Assembly (NCBI GenBank): GCA_015062385.1
Contig: SUUT01000005.1
Span: forward strand, 26,997 to 90,996
DNA from: Alphaproteobacteria bacterium
GTDB taxonomy: Bacteria > Pseudomonadota > Alphaproteobacteria > CAAHEQ01 > UBA3637
Direction of reading: 5' to 3'
Length of the DNA: 64,000 nt
The notes under the pieces are model-generated. The model was given only the letters and a program-made list of their open reading frames with translations. It had not been told where the DNA came from and did not search any database. Numbering within the stretch: position 1 is the first letter of the stretch; each line of letters begins with the position of its first letter. Shown piece after piece: positions 49,549-59,182 of this stretch. A program made the translations under genes and the position numbers.

Positions 49549-51777
49549 TTAATCTTTTTCCTCTATACTGTTTATGTTTTCCGCTTCTTCTTCCGTGTTT
49601 TCAGGCATTTCATCCTCAAACAACATACAACTTCCGTTGACAGGATTTTCTTCATATCCATCTTTGCATTCACATTTGTTTGTTATCATATTAAATATTT
49701 TATCTGAATCAACACAAATACTGCATGTTAACCCATCTTCATCCGTTGTTCTGTCTGCCGGACAAGCCAAACACCGATTTTGCTGACTGCTCGGATAATA
49801 GCCCTTATCACATTTAACACATTTACCGTCTTTTGTAATTTTGTTTCTCGGACAGGATTCACAACCTGTACGGGATGAATTAGGGACTTGCCCCGCTGGG
49901 CATGAAACACAGCCTGTTGATGTCGGATACGTTGATACTGAACAACAGATGCCTGTTTTATCTCCACTAGCACATTCACAAGCAGAAGTTATTTCAACAC
50001 CGATAGAACATTTTGGTGGGGTAAGCGTTGATAAAACACAACCATATTTATAAGAACAAGCTCCGGTTTCTGTTTGTAATGCACGTCCGCTTGATTGAAT
50101 GGTATGACATGAATCCGGTGTTTTTTTCAACCACGTTTCATAGTTGAAATTTTCTGAACCATCCGTCCATGGTTCTTTTCCGTTACAGGTTGGTCCTCGA
50201 CAAGTGGTTCCATTAAATGTCCAAGAATTGATACCGCAAGGATCACATTTCCCATTACGTTCATAATAACCGGCAGGACATGTTGAAATACATTTTTTAT
50301 TTTGCCAAGTTCTAAAAAAGCGACAACCACACCATCCCCACGGTGTTCCTCTGTAATTTGTATTCCATTGACCTGTTTTATAACAATGATCAGAGCATTT
50401 AAATTTTCCATCGCTTCCTTTAATTAACACATCATTAACAGCACAAGCAGCATTTGTAGAAGGATTGAAAATTTTTTGTACGGCAGATCCATCAAATGAC
50501 TTTATACCACAATACCAAACACGTGGATTTTCAGCATCTGTATAAATTACGGAATTAAAATCTGTGATTTCACCACCTATCATGGTTGATTTCCTTTTTT
50601 CTACCCATGCTTCATCCACCGGATCACATTTAACACATTTCCCTTGGGCAGAGTAATAATTCTTTGATTCATCACACACGCACGTTTGTACCCCTCCGAC
50701 CATTTCCGATTCGGCTTTATATCCTGCCCCTGTATCACATAAACAATTCCCTGTCGTGCGATTTCTCAATCCCGTAAATCCCGTATCACTCGGACAAGAT
50801 ATGACACATTCGTTTATCCCATCTCCGTCTTCATCAACATTATCTTTTCCGTCCGGACATTCGCACGTTTCAGGATTTGCTTCTGCCGGCGTATTAACGG
50901 GACACTTACAACTCGGTTCCGAATCCCCCTCATCTTGTCGCCATTCTTTCCGTCCTGAACAAACACACCGTCCGTCTGCCAATATTAATCCTTTGGTTTT
51001 ATCACAATCTGTTTCATCACATTGTCGACACACTTGTTCCGTATCATCACAACAAAAACCCGTGCCACTGTATTGACAATCCGTATCGGCTATACATTTA
51101 CAGACACCATATTCCCATATTGGTTTATCTGCCGGACATTGACAACTCTGATTGCCTTGATTCCAACTGCGAGGCGGTTCACATCGGGTACAATCTTCTC
51201 CATATTCATAATCATGCCGACAAACACAACCATATGTTCCGTCTTCCTTTTGTCGCCAGACTTGTTTATCCGGACATCGTCCTATATCCGGATTGTTCGG
51301 GTCATCATATCCGCTTTCCGCTCCCCCAGAACCGCTTCCCCCGATGACAATACTGTCAAACGTAAATTGCATACTCATTTCAGCTGTTGTACACGCTTCC
51401 GGTGTCATACCAATTCGCATAGAATTGAATATATCCCGTCTGTTTTGGAGTTTTTCACAAACCGAATCAGATACGTTAAATAAATCGACAATATATTTCC
51501 CGTCACGGTGTGTAACCATTGGTGTCGTATCAGCCGGTTTATATTTGGATAACATATTTTCCACAAAACGCCGTACTTCTTTTACATGCGAAGAACGATT
51601 ATTTTGTGCCGCCAATAATTTAGCCTTGCCGATAACATCCTGAATCTGCCCCGCTTGATACGATGAATACGCATATTGATAACCCGCCATTCCGCCAATT
51701 GATAGAATCCCGATAATTGCCAAAACTCCTAGGATTTCTACCATACTCCGTCCGTGTTCATTCAGTTTGATTCGCAT
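49549..51777 (-). CDS. prepilin-like N-terminus, Cys-rich ectodomain
   Basis: MRIKLNEHGRSMVEILGVLAIIGILSIGGMAGYQYAYSSYQAGQIQDVIGKAKLLAAQNN...; CxxC-rich body. Confidence 0.85.
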   Translation of the reverse strand: MRIKLNEHGRSMVEILGVLAIIGILSIGGMAGYQYAYSSYQAGQIQDVIGKAKLLAAQNNRSSHVKEVRRFVENMLSKYKPADTTPMVTHRDGKYIVDLFNVSDSVCEKLQNRRDIFNSMRIGMTPEACTTAEMSMQFTFDSIVIGGSGSGGAESGYDDPNNPDIGRCPDKQVWRQKEDGTYGCVCRHDYEYGEDCTRCEPPRSWNQGNQSCQCPADKPIWEYGVCKCIADTDCQYSGTGFCCDDTEQVCRQCDETDCDKTKGLILADGRCVCSGRKEWRQDEGDSEPSCKCPVNTPAEANPETCECPDGKDNVDEDGDGINECVISCPSDTGFTGLRNRTTGNCLCDTGAGYKAESEMVGGVQTCVCDESKNYYSAQGKCVKCDPVDEAWVEKRKSTMIGGEITDFNSVIYTDAENPRVWYCGIKSFDGSAVQKIFNPSTNAACAVNDVLIKGSDGKFKCSDHCYKTGQWNTNYRGTPWGWCGCRFFRTWQNKKCISTCPAGYYERNGKCDPCGINSWTFNGTTCRGPTCNGKEPWTDGSENFNYETWLKKTPDSCHTIQSSGRALQTETGACSYKYGCVLSTLTPPKCSIGVEITSACECASGDKTGICCSVSTYPTSTGCVSCPAGQVPNSSRTGCESCPRNKITKDGKCVKCDKGYYPSSQQNRCLACPADRTTDEDGLTCSICVDSDKIFNMITNKCECKDGYEENPVNGSCMLFEDEMPENTEEEAENINSIEEKD

Positions 51778-51818
51778 AATCTTCTCCTCACATCATAAAG
51801 TTGCATTTATAAAGTGAG

Positions 51819-51975
51819 TGTAATAAAAGGGACCTTTTTTTCCCTATGCGAATCGGAAAAATCGGTTTCTAAAAAAAATGAAAGATTATTGTTTTTATTG
51901 AATTGGTTAGTTAAAATCAAAAAAAATACCAAAATGTGAAAAAAAGTGTTGCATTTATACGTCCCTTTTATTACA
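51819..51975 (-). repeat. 157-bp IR-bounded element, copy E
   Basis: TGTAATAAAAGGGAC ... GTCCCTTTTATTACA. Confidence 0.9.
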
Positions 51976-52018
51976 GATAGAGGCTTTTATACAATTATTA
52001 TATTTATTGTCATCATCT

Positions 52019-52430
52019 TTTTGCACTTACCGTCACGTTGAACTTGTTTTAACATCTCGGGAAGAAGTAGCACAAATATTTTGCCGTTTCGTAACGAGAC
52101 TTTGGGTCAAACCCAGAGTTGTTGACGAAAAAGATAAAAAGGGGTACAAGGTAACGGTGGGAATAAAAAGGACTTGTAAAATATATATCTTTTTTTCCTA
52201 AAACTGGGTTGATGATGAAAAAGATAAAAAGAGGTCCGTTCGGGGTAGCATTTTCACTATCCATCGTCATGCTGAACTCGTTTCAGCTTTTGGTGGAAAG
52301 GTGGCACGGATGATGTGCCATTATCATGACGAAACTCCGAATCAAGTCCGTGGTGACAAAAAATGTTAAAACATCTCCTAAAAGACGATAAATCTTTACA
52401 CTTGCCGTCAATCTAAACTTGTTTCAATCA
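52019..52430 (+). repeat. dispersed intergenic repeat cluster (3 related degenerate motifs)
   Basis: CCGTCACGTTGAACTTGTTTTAACATCTCGGG, CGTCATGCTGAACTCGTTTCAGC and CCGTCAATCTAAACTTGTTTCAATC; no convincing CDS. Confidence 0.6.
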
Positions 52431-52493
52431 ACCCTCTAAAAAAAAGGGTTATTTACAACAAATTGTGTTCAACTGAATTACAAATACTAACAA

Positions 52494-52533
52494 AAAAATC
52501 CCGAAAAACTTTTAAATGTCTTTCGGGATTATT
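52494..52533 (-). terminator. Terminator of 52550..53104
   Basis: AATCCCGAAA...TTTCGGGATT. Confidence 0.75.
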
Positions 52534-52549
52534 ATAACTTTCACGGGTT

Positions 52550-53104
52550 TTACATATCTCGTTCTTCTCGTGTAATTGTTCGCATAAAATGACGGGATTT
52601 TAAAGAACCTGCCACTTTATCGGCAAACGAAACAGCATCATCTAAATTTTCCGGAATACTTGCAGTAAATCTTCCTTCCGCATATAAATTCGGAATCATT
52701 TTAATCCCCGGAACATTTTCTGCACCGTTTTGAATTGTATATGGATTTGCTGCTCCGGCCTTGAAAAACTTTTGATACACTTTAACAGATTCTTCCGGTA
52801 ATCTTTCAACATGATAACCGGCATACAATGCAAATGCTGCATCTAGCGTTGCCTGTTTAAGTTGTGAGGAACCTAACCATGCATCTAAAACATCCGGTCG
52901 ATGCAAAGCAACAGTGACCAATGCCGTACTATTCAATTCCTTTTTAGATAAATGTTCAATAACTTCTTTTGCTTCTTTTCCTGTTTTATCGCTTAACAAG
53001 CCTTTTGTTGCTCCATTACCAAACAATTTTTTGTTAACTAATTCACCGATTTTAACCTCTTCTTGACCGAAATGGGCATTACTCATAAAAAACTCCTTTC
53101 TCAT
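52550..53104 (-). CDS. hypothetical protein
   Basis: 184-aa ORF with SD (AAAGGAG) before an internal ATG (MSNAHFGQ). Confidence 0.65.
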   Translation of the reverse strand: MRKEFFMSNAHFGQEEVKIGELVNKKLFGNGATKGLLSDKTGKEAKEVIEHLSKKELNSTALVTVALHRPDVLDAWLGSSQLKQATLDAAFALYAGYHVERLPEESVKVYQKFFKAGAANPYTIQNGAENVPGIKMIPNLYAEGRFTASIPENLDDAVSFADKVAGSLKSRHFMRTITREERDM

Positions 53105-53130
53105 ACAATTTTATTTTTTTAACCATACCA

Positions 53131-53748
53131 TTATTTTTTTGTTTTGTCAATAATTCTCCTTGAAAAAATATTTTTTATTTCATTAAAAACCTGTTGATAA
53201 TAACCATTTTTCAAGCGTTCCCGATATGCACACAAATTTTTAATCGTTATGACCTTACTTTCCGTTAATGATGCAACAAAAACAGGCTTGCCATCTAATA
53301 AATCATCCATATCAGCCATTTGCAATTCAAAAATAGCACTAACCTCCCCTTGTTGACAAACAAAATCCGTCAATTCTTTTCGAACAGGAACAAAATGGAT
53401 ATGACAAAATTCATTATTAATATAATCTGGCAACTGAACTTGATTTTTGTAAATACCCCAATAAAGAATATCCTCTTGCATTAATGAAAGCCCCAATTCC
53501 TCTTGAAGCTCCCGCAATCCGTCCAAACGGCTTTCTCCGGCACTTAAATGCCCTGATGCAGTTGCATCAAATGTATTTGGACCGACTCGATTTTGAGACC
53601 CTCTTAATTGAAAAAACACAACCTCACGCTCCACATCCAACAACCAATAAGCAACGGTTTGATGCCATAAACCCAACCGATGAACTTCATCTATCGTTGC
53701 CGTTCCGTTTGGTGTGAAATTTTCATAAAAAACATCTATTCTTTCCAT
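53131..53748 (-). CDS. NUDIX hydrolase
   Basis: ATASGHLSAGESRLDGLRELQEELGL Nudix box. Confidence 0.88.
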   Translation of the reverse strand: MERIDVFYENFTPNGTATIDEVHRLGLWHQTVAYWLLDVEREVVFFQLRGSQNRVGPNTFDATASGHLSAGESRLDGLRELQEELGLSLMQEDILYWGIYKNQVQLPDYINNEFCHIHFVPVRKELTDFVCQQGEVSAIFELQMADMDDLLDGKPVFVASLTESKVITIKNLCAYRERLKNGYYQQVFNEIKNIFSRRIIDKTKK

Positions 53749-53753
53749 AATTC

Positions 53754-55007
53754 CTACTCTCTATACTGCTTATCCGATATTCTTAATACTGTTCCTCTTT
53801 TTTTTAGCATCCGTTCTTTTGCACACACAAAGGCATCTTTCCCCTGTACCACTATATCGGGCAAAAAACCATTACCCTCAACATTTTCTGTTTCATATAT
53901 CCAATAAATTGTACCCAATGTCAACAAATATCCGCTTGGCAAGCAAATTTTTGTTGTTCGGCCATATTGACACATTCCGCAAGTATTTTCTCCTATTGTC
54001 ACACTATGTGTTAAATATTTTGACTGATACACAATTGCTTCTGCCGCTGACCCTGTTAATCTATCGGTTAAAATACAAATCGGCATTGAACTGTTATTAT
54101 ATTTTTGAACATTATAATTATCAACAACGATACATCCGCTAACTTCCCGAGACATTTTTCGTCGTAAAATTTCCAATTCGGAAAAATATGCTTCCCGTTC
54201 TATCGGATCTTCAAAAGACTCCCCTTTTTGCTTTTGCAGAAAAAAAGCTTCCGGTGTATTACGAATAAAACTTTTTTGAGCAGATGGCAACCAACCATTT
54301 TTAATACCGCCTAAAAAACACAACAATTCCGAAAGTGGTCCTGCCTCGCCACCCCGATTCCCTCTTAAATCAATAATTATCGACTTCCAATTTTGAACAT
54401 TTTGATAAAAGACACGCTGAAATTCTGCCCAAGCAGACGAATCCCGAGATAATGATGAAACACCCAAAATCCCAATATCTTTCATTTGCATAATTGTTAT
54501 TGGCTTATTGACATTATTAGATACACACCCCCGAAACAAATCCACCAACTGATGCTTTTCCCGTTCAGAAGTATAAAAAGCAGAATTTATACCGACACTT
54601 GTTTCAGGTATTCGGTTAATACATTGAGGTATAGATTTAATTTCATCAGGTGATAACAACATTCCGTTATTTGGCGGTGCAACATAACAATGACCATCCG
54701 GTATCGTTTTTAAGACAATCTGAAACAATTCCCGATGAAGTTCCTGCATATCAGAAATCGCATCAGCTGTTCTATACAAATTAACTACTTGCTGACGAAA
54801 AGCAATTTTTAATTCTTCCGAAAAAAAAATCCACCCGACATGTCCGCTTACCATCCAACGAGCAAATGCCGAAATATTTAATTTAACATCTTCCGAAACA
54901 GATTCATGTAAATGAAAACGAATCAATTCATCCATAGTCAGTTGATTAACAATATAATCAAACCAGTATTGCATCTCTTTTTGTTTTTGAATATTCTGTT
55001 TCATCAA
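53754..55007 (-). CDS. S41-like (tail-specific/CtpA-type) peptidase
   Basis: IIIDLRGNRGGEAGPLSELLCFLGG, ILTDRLTGSAAEAIVYQSKYL, GENTCGMCQYG. Confidence 0.75.
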   Translation of the reverse strand: MMKQNIQKQKEMQYWFDYIVNQLTMDELIRFHLHESVSEDVKLNISAFARWMVSGHVGWIFFSEELKIAFRQQVVNLYRTADAISDMQELHRELFQIVLKTIPDGHCYVAPPNNGMLLSPDEIKSIPQCINRIPETSVGINSAFYTSEREKHQLVDLFRGCVSNNVNKPITIMQMKDIGILGVSSLSRDSSAWAEFQRVFYQNVQNWKSIIIDLRGNRGGEAGPLSELLCFLGGIKNGWLPSAQKSFIRNTPEAFFLQKQKGESFEDPIEREAYFSELEILRRKMSREVSGCIVVDNYNVQKYNNSSMPICILTDRLTGSAAEAIVYQSKYLTHSVTIGENTCGMCQYGRTTKICLPSGYLLTLGTIYWIYETENVEGNGFLPDIVVQGKDAFVCAKERMLKKRGTVLRISDKQYRE

Positions 55008-55152
55008 TCACCATTTTTTTATTAATTATATTTTTTATTAATTATAATAGATAATTAACATTTTGACAAACATCCTTCCATCATAATGTACAATCGAAAC
55101 AACATCATTTAATTGTGCTTTCCGAACAAGTAAAACCATGGCTCTCTCCTAC

Positions 55153-55407
55153 TTATCTATGGGGAAATTTTACATTTTCCATAAATAAAGCCGTTGTTAT
55201 TATTTCATTGTTTTTTGTATCAATCCGCTGTGGAGAACAAATTGATACCGATTGATTGCTTTTATTTTGAATGGATTCGTTATATTCCCCACTATCCGGA
55301 TAAATAACCGTCATCGGAACAACATCTCTTTCCGAACGATATTGCCGATATTCATTCAACCGGCAATCGGGTACTAAATGAGGTGGGGTACTTTCATAGT
55401 GATACAT
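55153..55407 (-). CDS. small hypothetical protein
   Basis: 84-aa ORF with GGAGG SD. Confidence 0.45.
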   Translation of the reverse strand: MYHYESTPPHLVPDCRLNEYRQYRSERDVVPMTVIYPDSGEYNESIQNKSNQSVSICSPQRIDTKNNEIITTALFMENVKFPHR

Positions 55408-55556
55408 TTTTCCTCCTTTATTTTGTCAATTTTATTTGTACATCATTTATTTTTCTCTGTCAAGCAATGAAAATTTTAATATATCAATTAAATTTATTGC
55501 TATTCTTTTCGGTATGGTGTATATTTTCCATATATCATACCCAAAAGGAAATAACC

Positions 55557-56318
55557 ATGAATCTTATCCGTTTATTTCTTCCGATACTCTGTTATGGCAT
55601 CATTCAGACAGCAACAGCCAAACAATCAGATGATTGTGCTTATCTTTTTATGGGAAAATGCCATTCTTGCAATACGCCCGTTTCCATTACAGTCGGTTCC
55701 GAAAAAGAATGTACCGATATTTGCCCAAATCGAGTTATCAACTATTACGGGTCCGGAACAGGAATCAACTATAACATCAACTGCGTTTTACCCGCCTGTC
55801 CCGATTCTCATCCGTTAACTGATAACTATGGGGGTTGTTACGCTTGTGATGATGATAACGCCGAACCGTTTTTTAAAAATTGCAGTGCTTGCCCCAACCG
55901 ATATGAAAAACAAGGGCGATGTCGGTTTAAAGATGAACGGCCGCTCAAATATGAAAGTATAAAAACGGTTCCACCTCAAAAATGCCCGATTGACAAGCCA
56001 TTGCAAGAATGGACAAACACTTGTTTTTCATGCAATACACCTCATCCTATACAAATATCCAGTTCGTTCTATGATGACCAAAAAACACTTTTGGAATCAG
56101 TCTGTCCCAACAGAACAATTATTGCTGATGCCGGCGGAAATCCGACAAGCATTCTGAATTGCCCACCGGAACGACCACTGATGGGTGCAAACGGTAATTG
56201 TCACTCCTGCAACACCGAACTTGTTGTTGATACACGATATAATCCTGATTTTTGTCATCGGTTTTGCCCCAACCAACGCCATACAAATTTAAATGGAACG
56301 GCATGCCTTAAAAATTAG
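55557..56318 (+). CDS. secreted Cys-rich protein with CxSCNT modules
   Basis: SD AAAGGAA then signal peptide MNLIRLFLPILCYGIIQTATA; CHSCNT, CYAC, CSAC, CFSCNT, CHSCNT. Confidence 0.75.
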   Translation: MNLIRLFLPILCYGIIQTATAKQSDDCAYLFMGKCHSCNTPVSITVGSEKECTDICPNRVINYYGSGTGINYNINCVLPACPDSHPLTDNYGGCYACDDDNAEPFFKNCSACPNRYEKQGRCRFKDERPLKYESIKTVPPQKCPIDKPLQEWTNTCFSCNTPHPIQISSSFYDDQKTLLESVCPNRTIIADAGGNPTSILNCPPERPLMGANGNCHSCNTELVVDTRYNPDFCHRFCPNQRHTNLNGTACLKN

Positions 56319-56720
56319 CAGATTGACTTGAAAATAAAAACAAAAATACCCAATATATTCTTCCCAATAAAAATGAGGAAGAAAAAAATGAAGCAATCCG
56401 TCAAAAATATGACACTGTTAATCAAAGAACATCATCGTCTGTTAAAAAATTATCAAAAGATTATTCATTCGCAAAATAAAATAGTCGGACAAACAAAAAA
56501 ACTACAAACACAAGTCCAAAAAATCTCTCAAAAAACAAAACCATATCCAAATGATTTTTACTTTTAATCAATTCTTACAATATGGGGGGAGCATGTTTTC
56601 TTTACACATTGCTTGTCTTTTTTAGAATTTTACATTTTATCAAAACATTTAAAATCTGTTTATACATTCAACAATACACTGGATTAACGATTGATTCAAA
56701 AACTTCTTATTTATAAAAAT

Positions 56721-56752
56721 ACAAAAGCCTTACTCAACAGTAAGGCTTTTTT
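56721..56752 (-). terminator. Terminator after tRNA-Leu
   Basis: AAAAGCCTTACTCAACAGTAAGGCTTTTTTT. Confidence 0.75.
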
Positions 56753-56839
56753 TGGTGCCCAGAAGAGGACTCGAACCTCCACACCGATTAAAGTACCAGC
56801 ACCTGAAGCTGACGCGTCTACCAATTTCGCCATCTGGGC
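56753..56839 (-). tRNA. tRNA-Leu(CAG)
   Basis: GCCCAGATGGCGAAATTGGTAGACGCGTCAGC-TTCAGGT-GCTGG...GGTTCGAGTCCTCTTCTGGGCACCA. Confidence 0.95.
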
Positions 56840-56997
56840 AACGAAAGTTTCTATTATTATATAAAAGGTGAATTTAAATGTCAATATTTATTTTAAAAAC
56901 AACCCATAAAAGCACTTTTTTCCGATATTTGAAAAAAAACCTTTGTGTTTTATATGAATATGCATTAAAGTAACAAAAAAAAGAAAAGGAGAATATT

Positions 56998-57744
56998 ATG
57001 ACTGAAAAAAATCAAACACAATCCACCTCAACAGAAACAACCACAACCGAAACACCTGAAAAAATTGTAGATACATCTTGGAAAAGATATCTTTTACCGG
57101 CTATTCATCCGCAGGGTTGGCCCATTTTAGGCGTTATGGCAGTTATTTTTACTTTGTTAGGCTTAATTACGGATGATTTAACTTGGTACATCGGTTTCCC
57201 GATGCTTGTTTTTTCTTACTATTTCTTCCGAAATCCGACACGTGAAACACCGCAAACGCCCAATTTGATTATTGCTCCGGCAGACGGTATTGTCAGTAAT
57301 ATTAAATATGTTGTTCCACCGAAAGAATTATCTTTGGGAGATGAACCATTATTGCGTATCAGTATTTTTATGAGCGTATTCAGCGTTCATGTTAATCGGG
57401 CTCCGGTCAGTGGAACGGTTGATGCTTTAAATTATCGTCCGGGAAAATTTGTCAGTGTTGCCGATAAAGACAGTGAAGATAATGAACGTCAGGAGATTTG
57501 TATGGTTGCTGATAATGGTCAACGAATCGGATTTATTCAAATTGCCGGATTAGTTGCTCGCCGAATTTATTGTCCGTTAAAAGTTGGTGATAAATTAAAA
57601 GCCGGCGAAATCTTCGGAATGATTCGCTTCGGTAGTCGATTAGATGTCTTTTTACCAAAAGGCGTTGAACCAAAAGTTTTATTGGGACAGGTTTCCGTTG
57701 CCGGTGAAACAATTTTAGCCGATATGAATGAATTAAAAAAATAA
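56998..57744 (+). CDS. psd: phosphatidylserine decarboxylase (archaetidylserine-type short form)
   Basis: FFRNPTRETP, IAPADGIVSNI, FMSVFSVHVNRAPVSGTV, IRFGSRLDVFLP. Confidence 0.93.
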   Translation: MTEKNQTQSTSTETTTTETPEKIVDTSWKRYLLPAIHPQGWPILGVMAVIFTLLGLITDDLTWYIGFPMLVFSYYFFRNPTRETPQTPNLIIAPADGIVSNIKYVVPPKELSLGDEPLLRISIFMSVFSVHVNRAPVSGTVDALNYRPGKFVSVADKDSEDNERQEICMVADNGQRIGFIQIAGLVARRIYCPLKVGDKLKAGEIFGMIRFGSRLDVFLPKGVEPKVLLGQVSVAGETILADMNELKK

Positions 57745-57753
57745 GGATATTTT

Positions 57754-58530
57754 ATGACTGAAAAAGAAATTAATTTACGCCCCTTACTGCCTAACAGTGT
57801 CACAATGGCCGCATTGGCATTTGGTGTTTCATCCATTAATATGTCTTTTTGGGGTAATTGGCATTTAGCTGTTATTTTTATTGCATTAGCCGCCGTATTT
57901 GACTTTTTAGACGGCAAAGTTGCCCGTATGCTGAATGTATCTTCCAAATTTGGGGCGGAATTAGATTCTTTATCCGATTTTGTCAGCTTTGGTGTTGCCC
58001 CTGCCTTTCTAATGTATTTATGGACAATGGATGCCTCTACCCGCATCAGTGTTTTGCAAAATCAAGCCGGACGTGCTGATGCGATTGGTATTTATTGGGC
58101 ATTAGTTTTATTTGTTTCTATGTGTTGTGCTGCTCGTTTGGCACGTTTTAACTCATTACTGGATACAGAACAACCACCTTATTGGAAGTACTTTTTTATG
58201 GGCGTTCCGGCTCCGGCAGGGGCTTATTTAACCATCTTACCGCTTATTTTTTGGTTAGCAACCGGTTGTGAGTTTTTCAGATGTCCGATTTTTGTCAGCA
58301 TCTTTCTTATTTTAAGCGGTGTTATGATGGCCAGTAAAATTCCGACATTGTGTTTAAAACATTTACATATTCCGACTGCATATGCCAGTGTTTTATTAAT
58401 TGTTGCCATGCTTACACTTGCCGGATTAATCGCTTTACCATGGTTAACATTAAGTTTGGTGGGTGTATTTTATTTATTATCCATTCCCGTTTGTATTTTT
58501 TACTTTCTTAAATTCAAAAAAAATGCCTAG
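57754..58530 (+). CDS. pssA: CDP-diacylglycerol--serine O-phosphatidyltransferase
   Basis: DFLDGKVARMLNVSSKFGAELDSLSDFVSFGVAP CDP-alcohol phosphotransferase motif. Confidence 0.95.
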   Translation: MTEKEINLRPLLPNSVTMAALAFGVSSINMSFWGNWHLAVIFIALAAVFDFLDGKVARMLNVSSKFGAELDSLSDFVSFGVAPAFLMYLWTMDASTRISVLQNQAGRADAIGIYWALVLFVSMCCAARLARFNSLLDTEQPPYWKYFFMGVPAPAGAYLTILPLIFWLATGCEFFRCPIFVSIFLILSGVMMASKIPTLCLKHLHIPTAYASVLLIVAMLTLAGLIALPWLTLSLVGVFYLLSIPVCIFYFLKFKKNA

Positions 58531-58540
58531 GAGATAAGAA

Positions 58541-59182
58541 ATGAAGTTATCTATATCTTGCCTGATTATCAGCAGTTTAATAAGCATTTCGGCTGTTGGA
58601 CAACAAGACCCGTTTAAACAGGTTCCAATGGATGAAATTGTTCAAAATTCATCCGAACAAGCATCAAATACGGAACAGGCGAACACTGATTCGCAAAATT
58701 CAACAACGGATGAAACTCCTAAAACAGTTAAATTCGGCGAACGGGAAATTGATTCTCGGGTTATCGCCGAATTAGAAAAAGAATTTGAAAACGATCCGAA
58801 TTTAAGCCCGTATGAAACGAAGCTGATTTATCGGCAAATTTTAGAAAAACAGGGGAAAACAGTTTCTGATTCGGATTTAATGGATATGGCTCAAAAAATT
58901 AAAAACGAACACGCCAAAGCGATTACAGAAATGAGCATTTCAATTTCATCAGAAGGAAAAACAGAAGCTGTCATCGTGTCAACGGATTCAGATACCCGTG
59001 ACGAGACAACCATTATTGAAACAAATTCATCTGCCGAGCAAAAAACAACAGAAACCACAGAAAAAAATAATATCCCTTCTGTTCGGATTATTCGGTTTAA
59101 CAAACCAAAACCGGAAGAAAAGAAAGAACCGAAACGTTTGGGTGTTAAAAGTTATAATATAAATCCGGATAATTTTTATTAA
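58541..59182 (+). CDS. hypothetical exported protein
   Basis: Signal-like N-terminus, low-complexity Ser/Thr/Glu body; in operon order with pssA and trmJ. Confidence 0.6.
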   Translation: MKLSISCLIISSLISISAVGQQDPFKQVPMDEIVQNSSEQASNTEQANTDSQNSTTDETPKTVKFGEREIDSRVIAELEKEFENDPNLSPYETKLIYRQILEKQGKTVSDSDLMDMAQKIKNEHAKAITEMSISISSEGKTEAVIVSTDSDTRDETTIIETNSSAEQKTTETTEKNNIPSVRIIRFNKPKPEEKKEPKRLGVKSYNINPDNFY

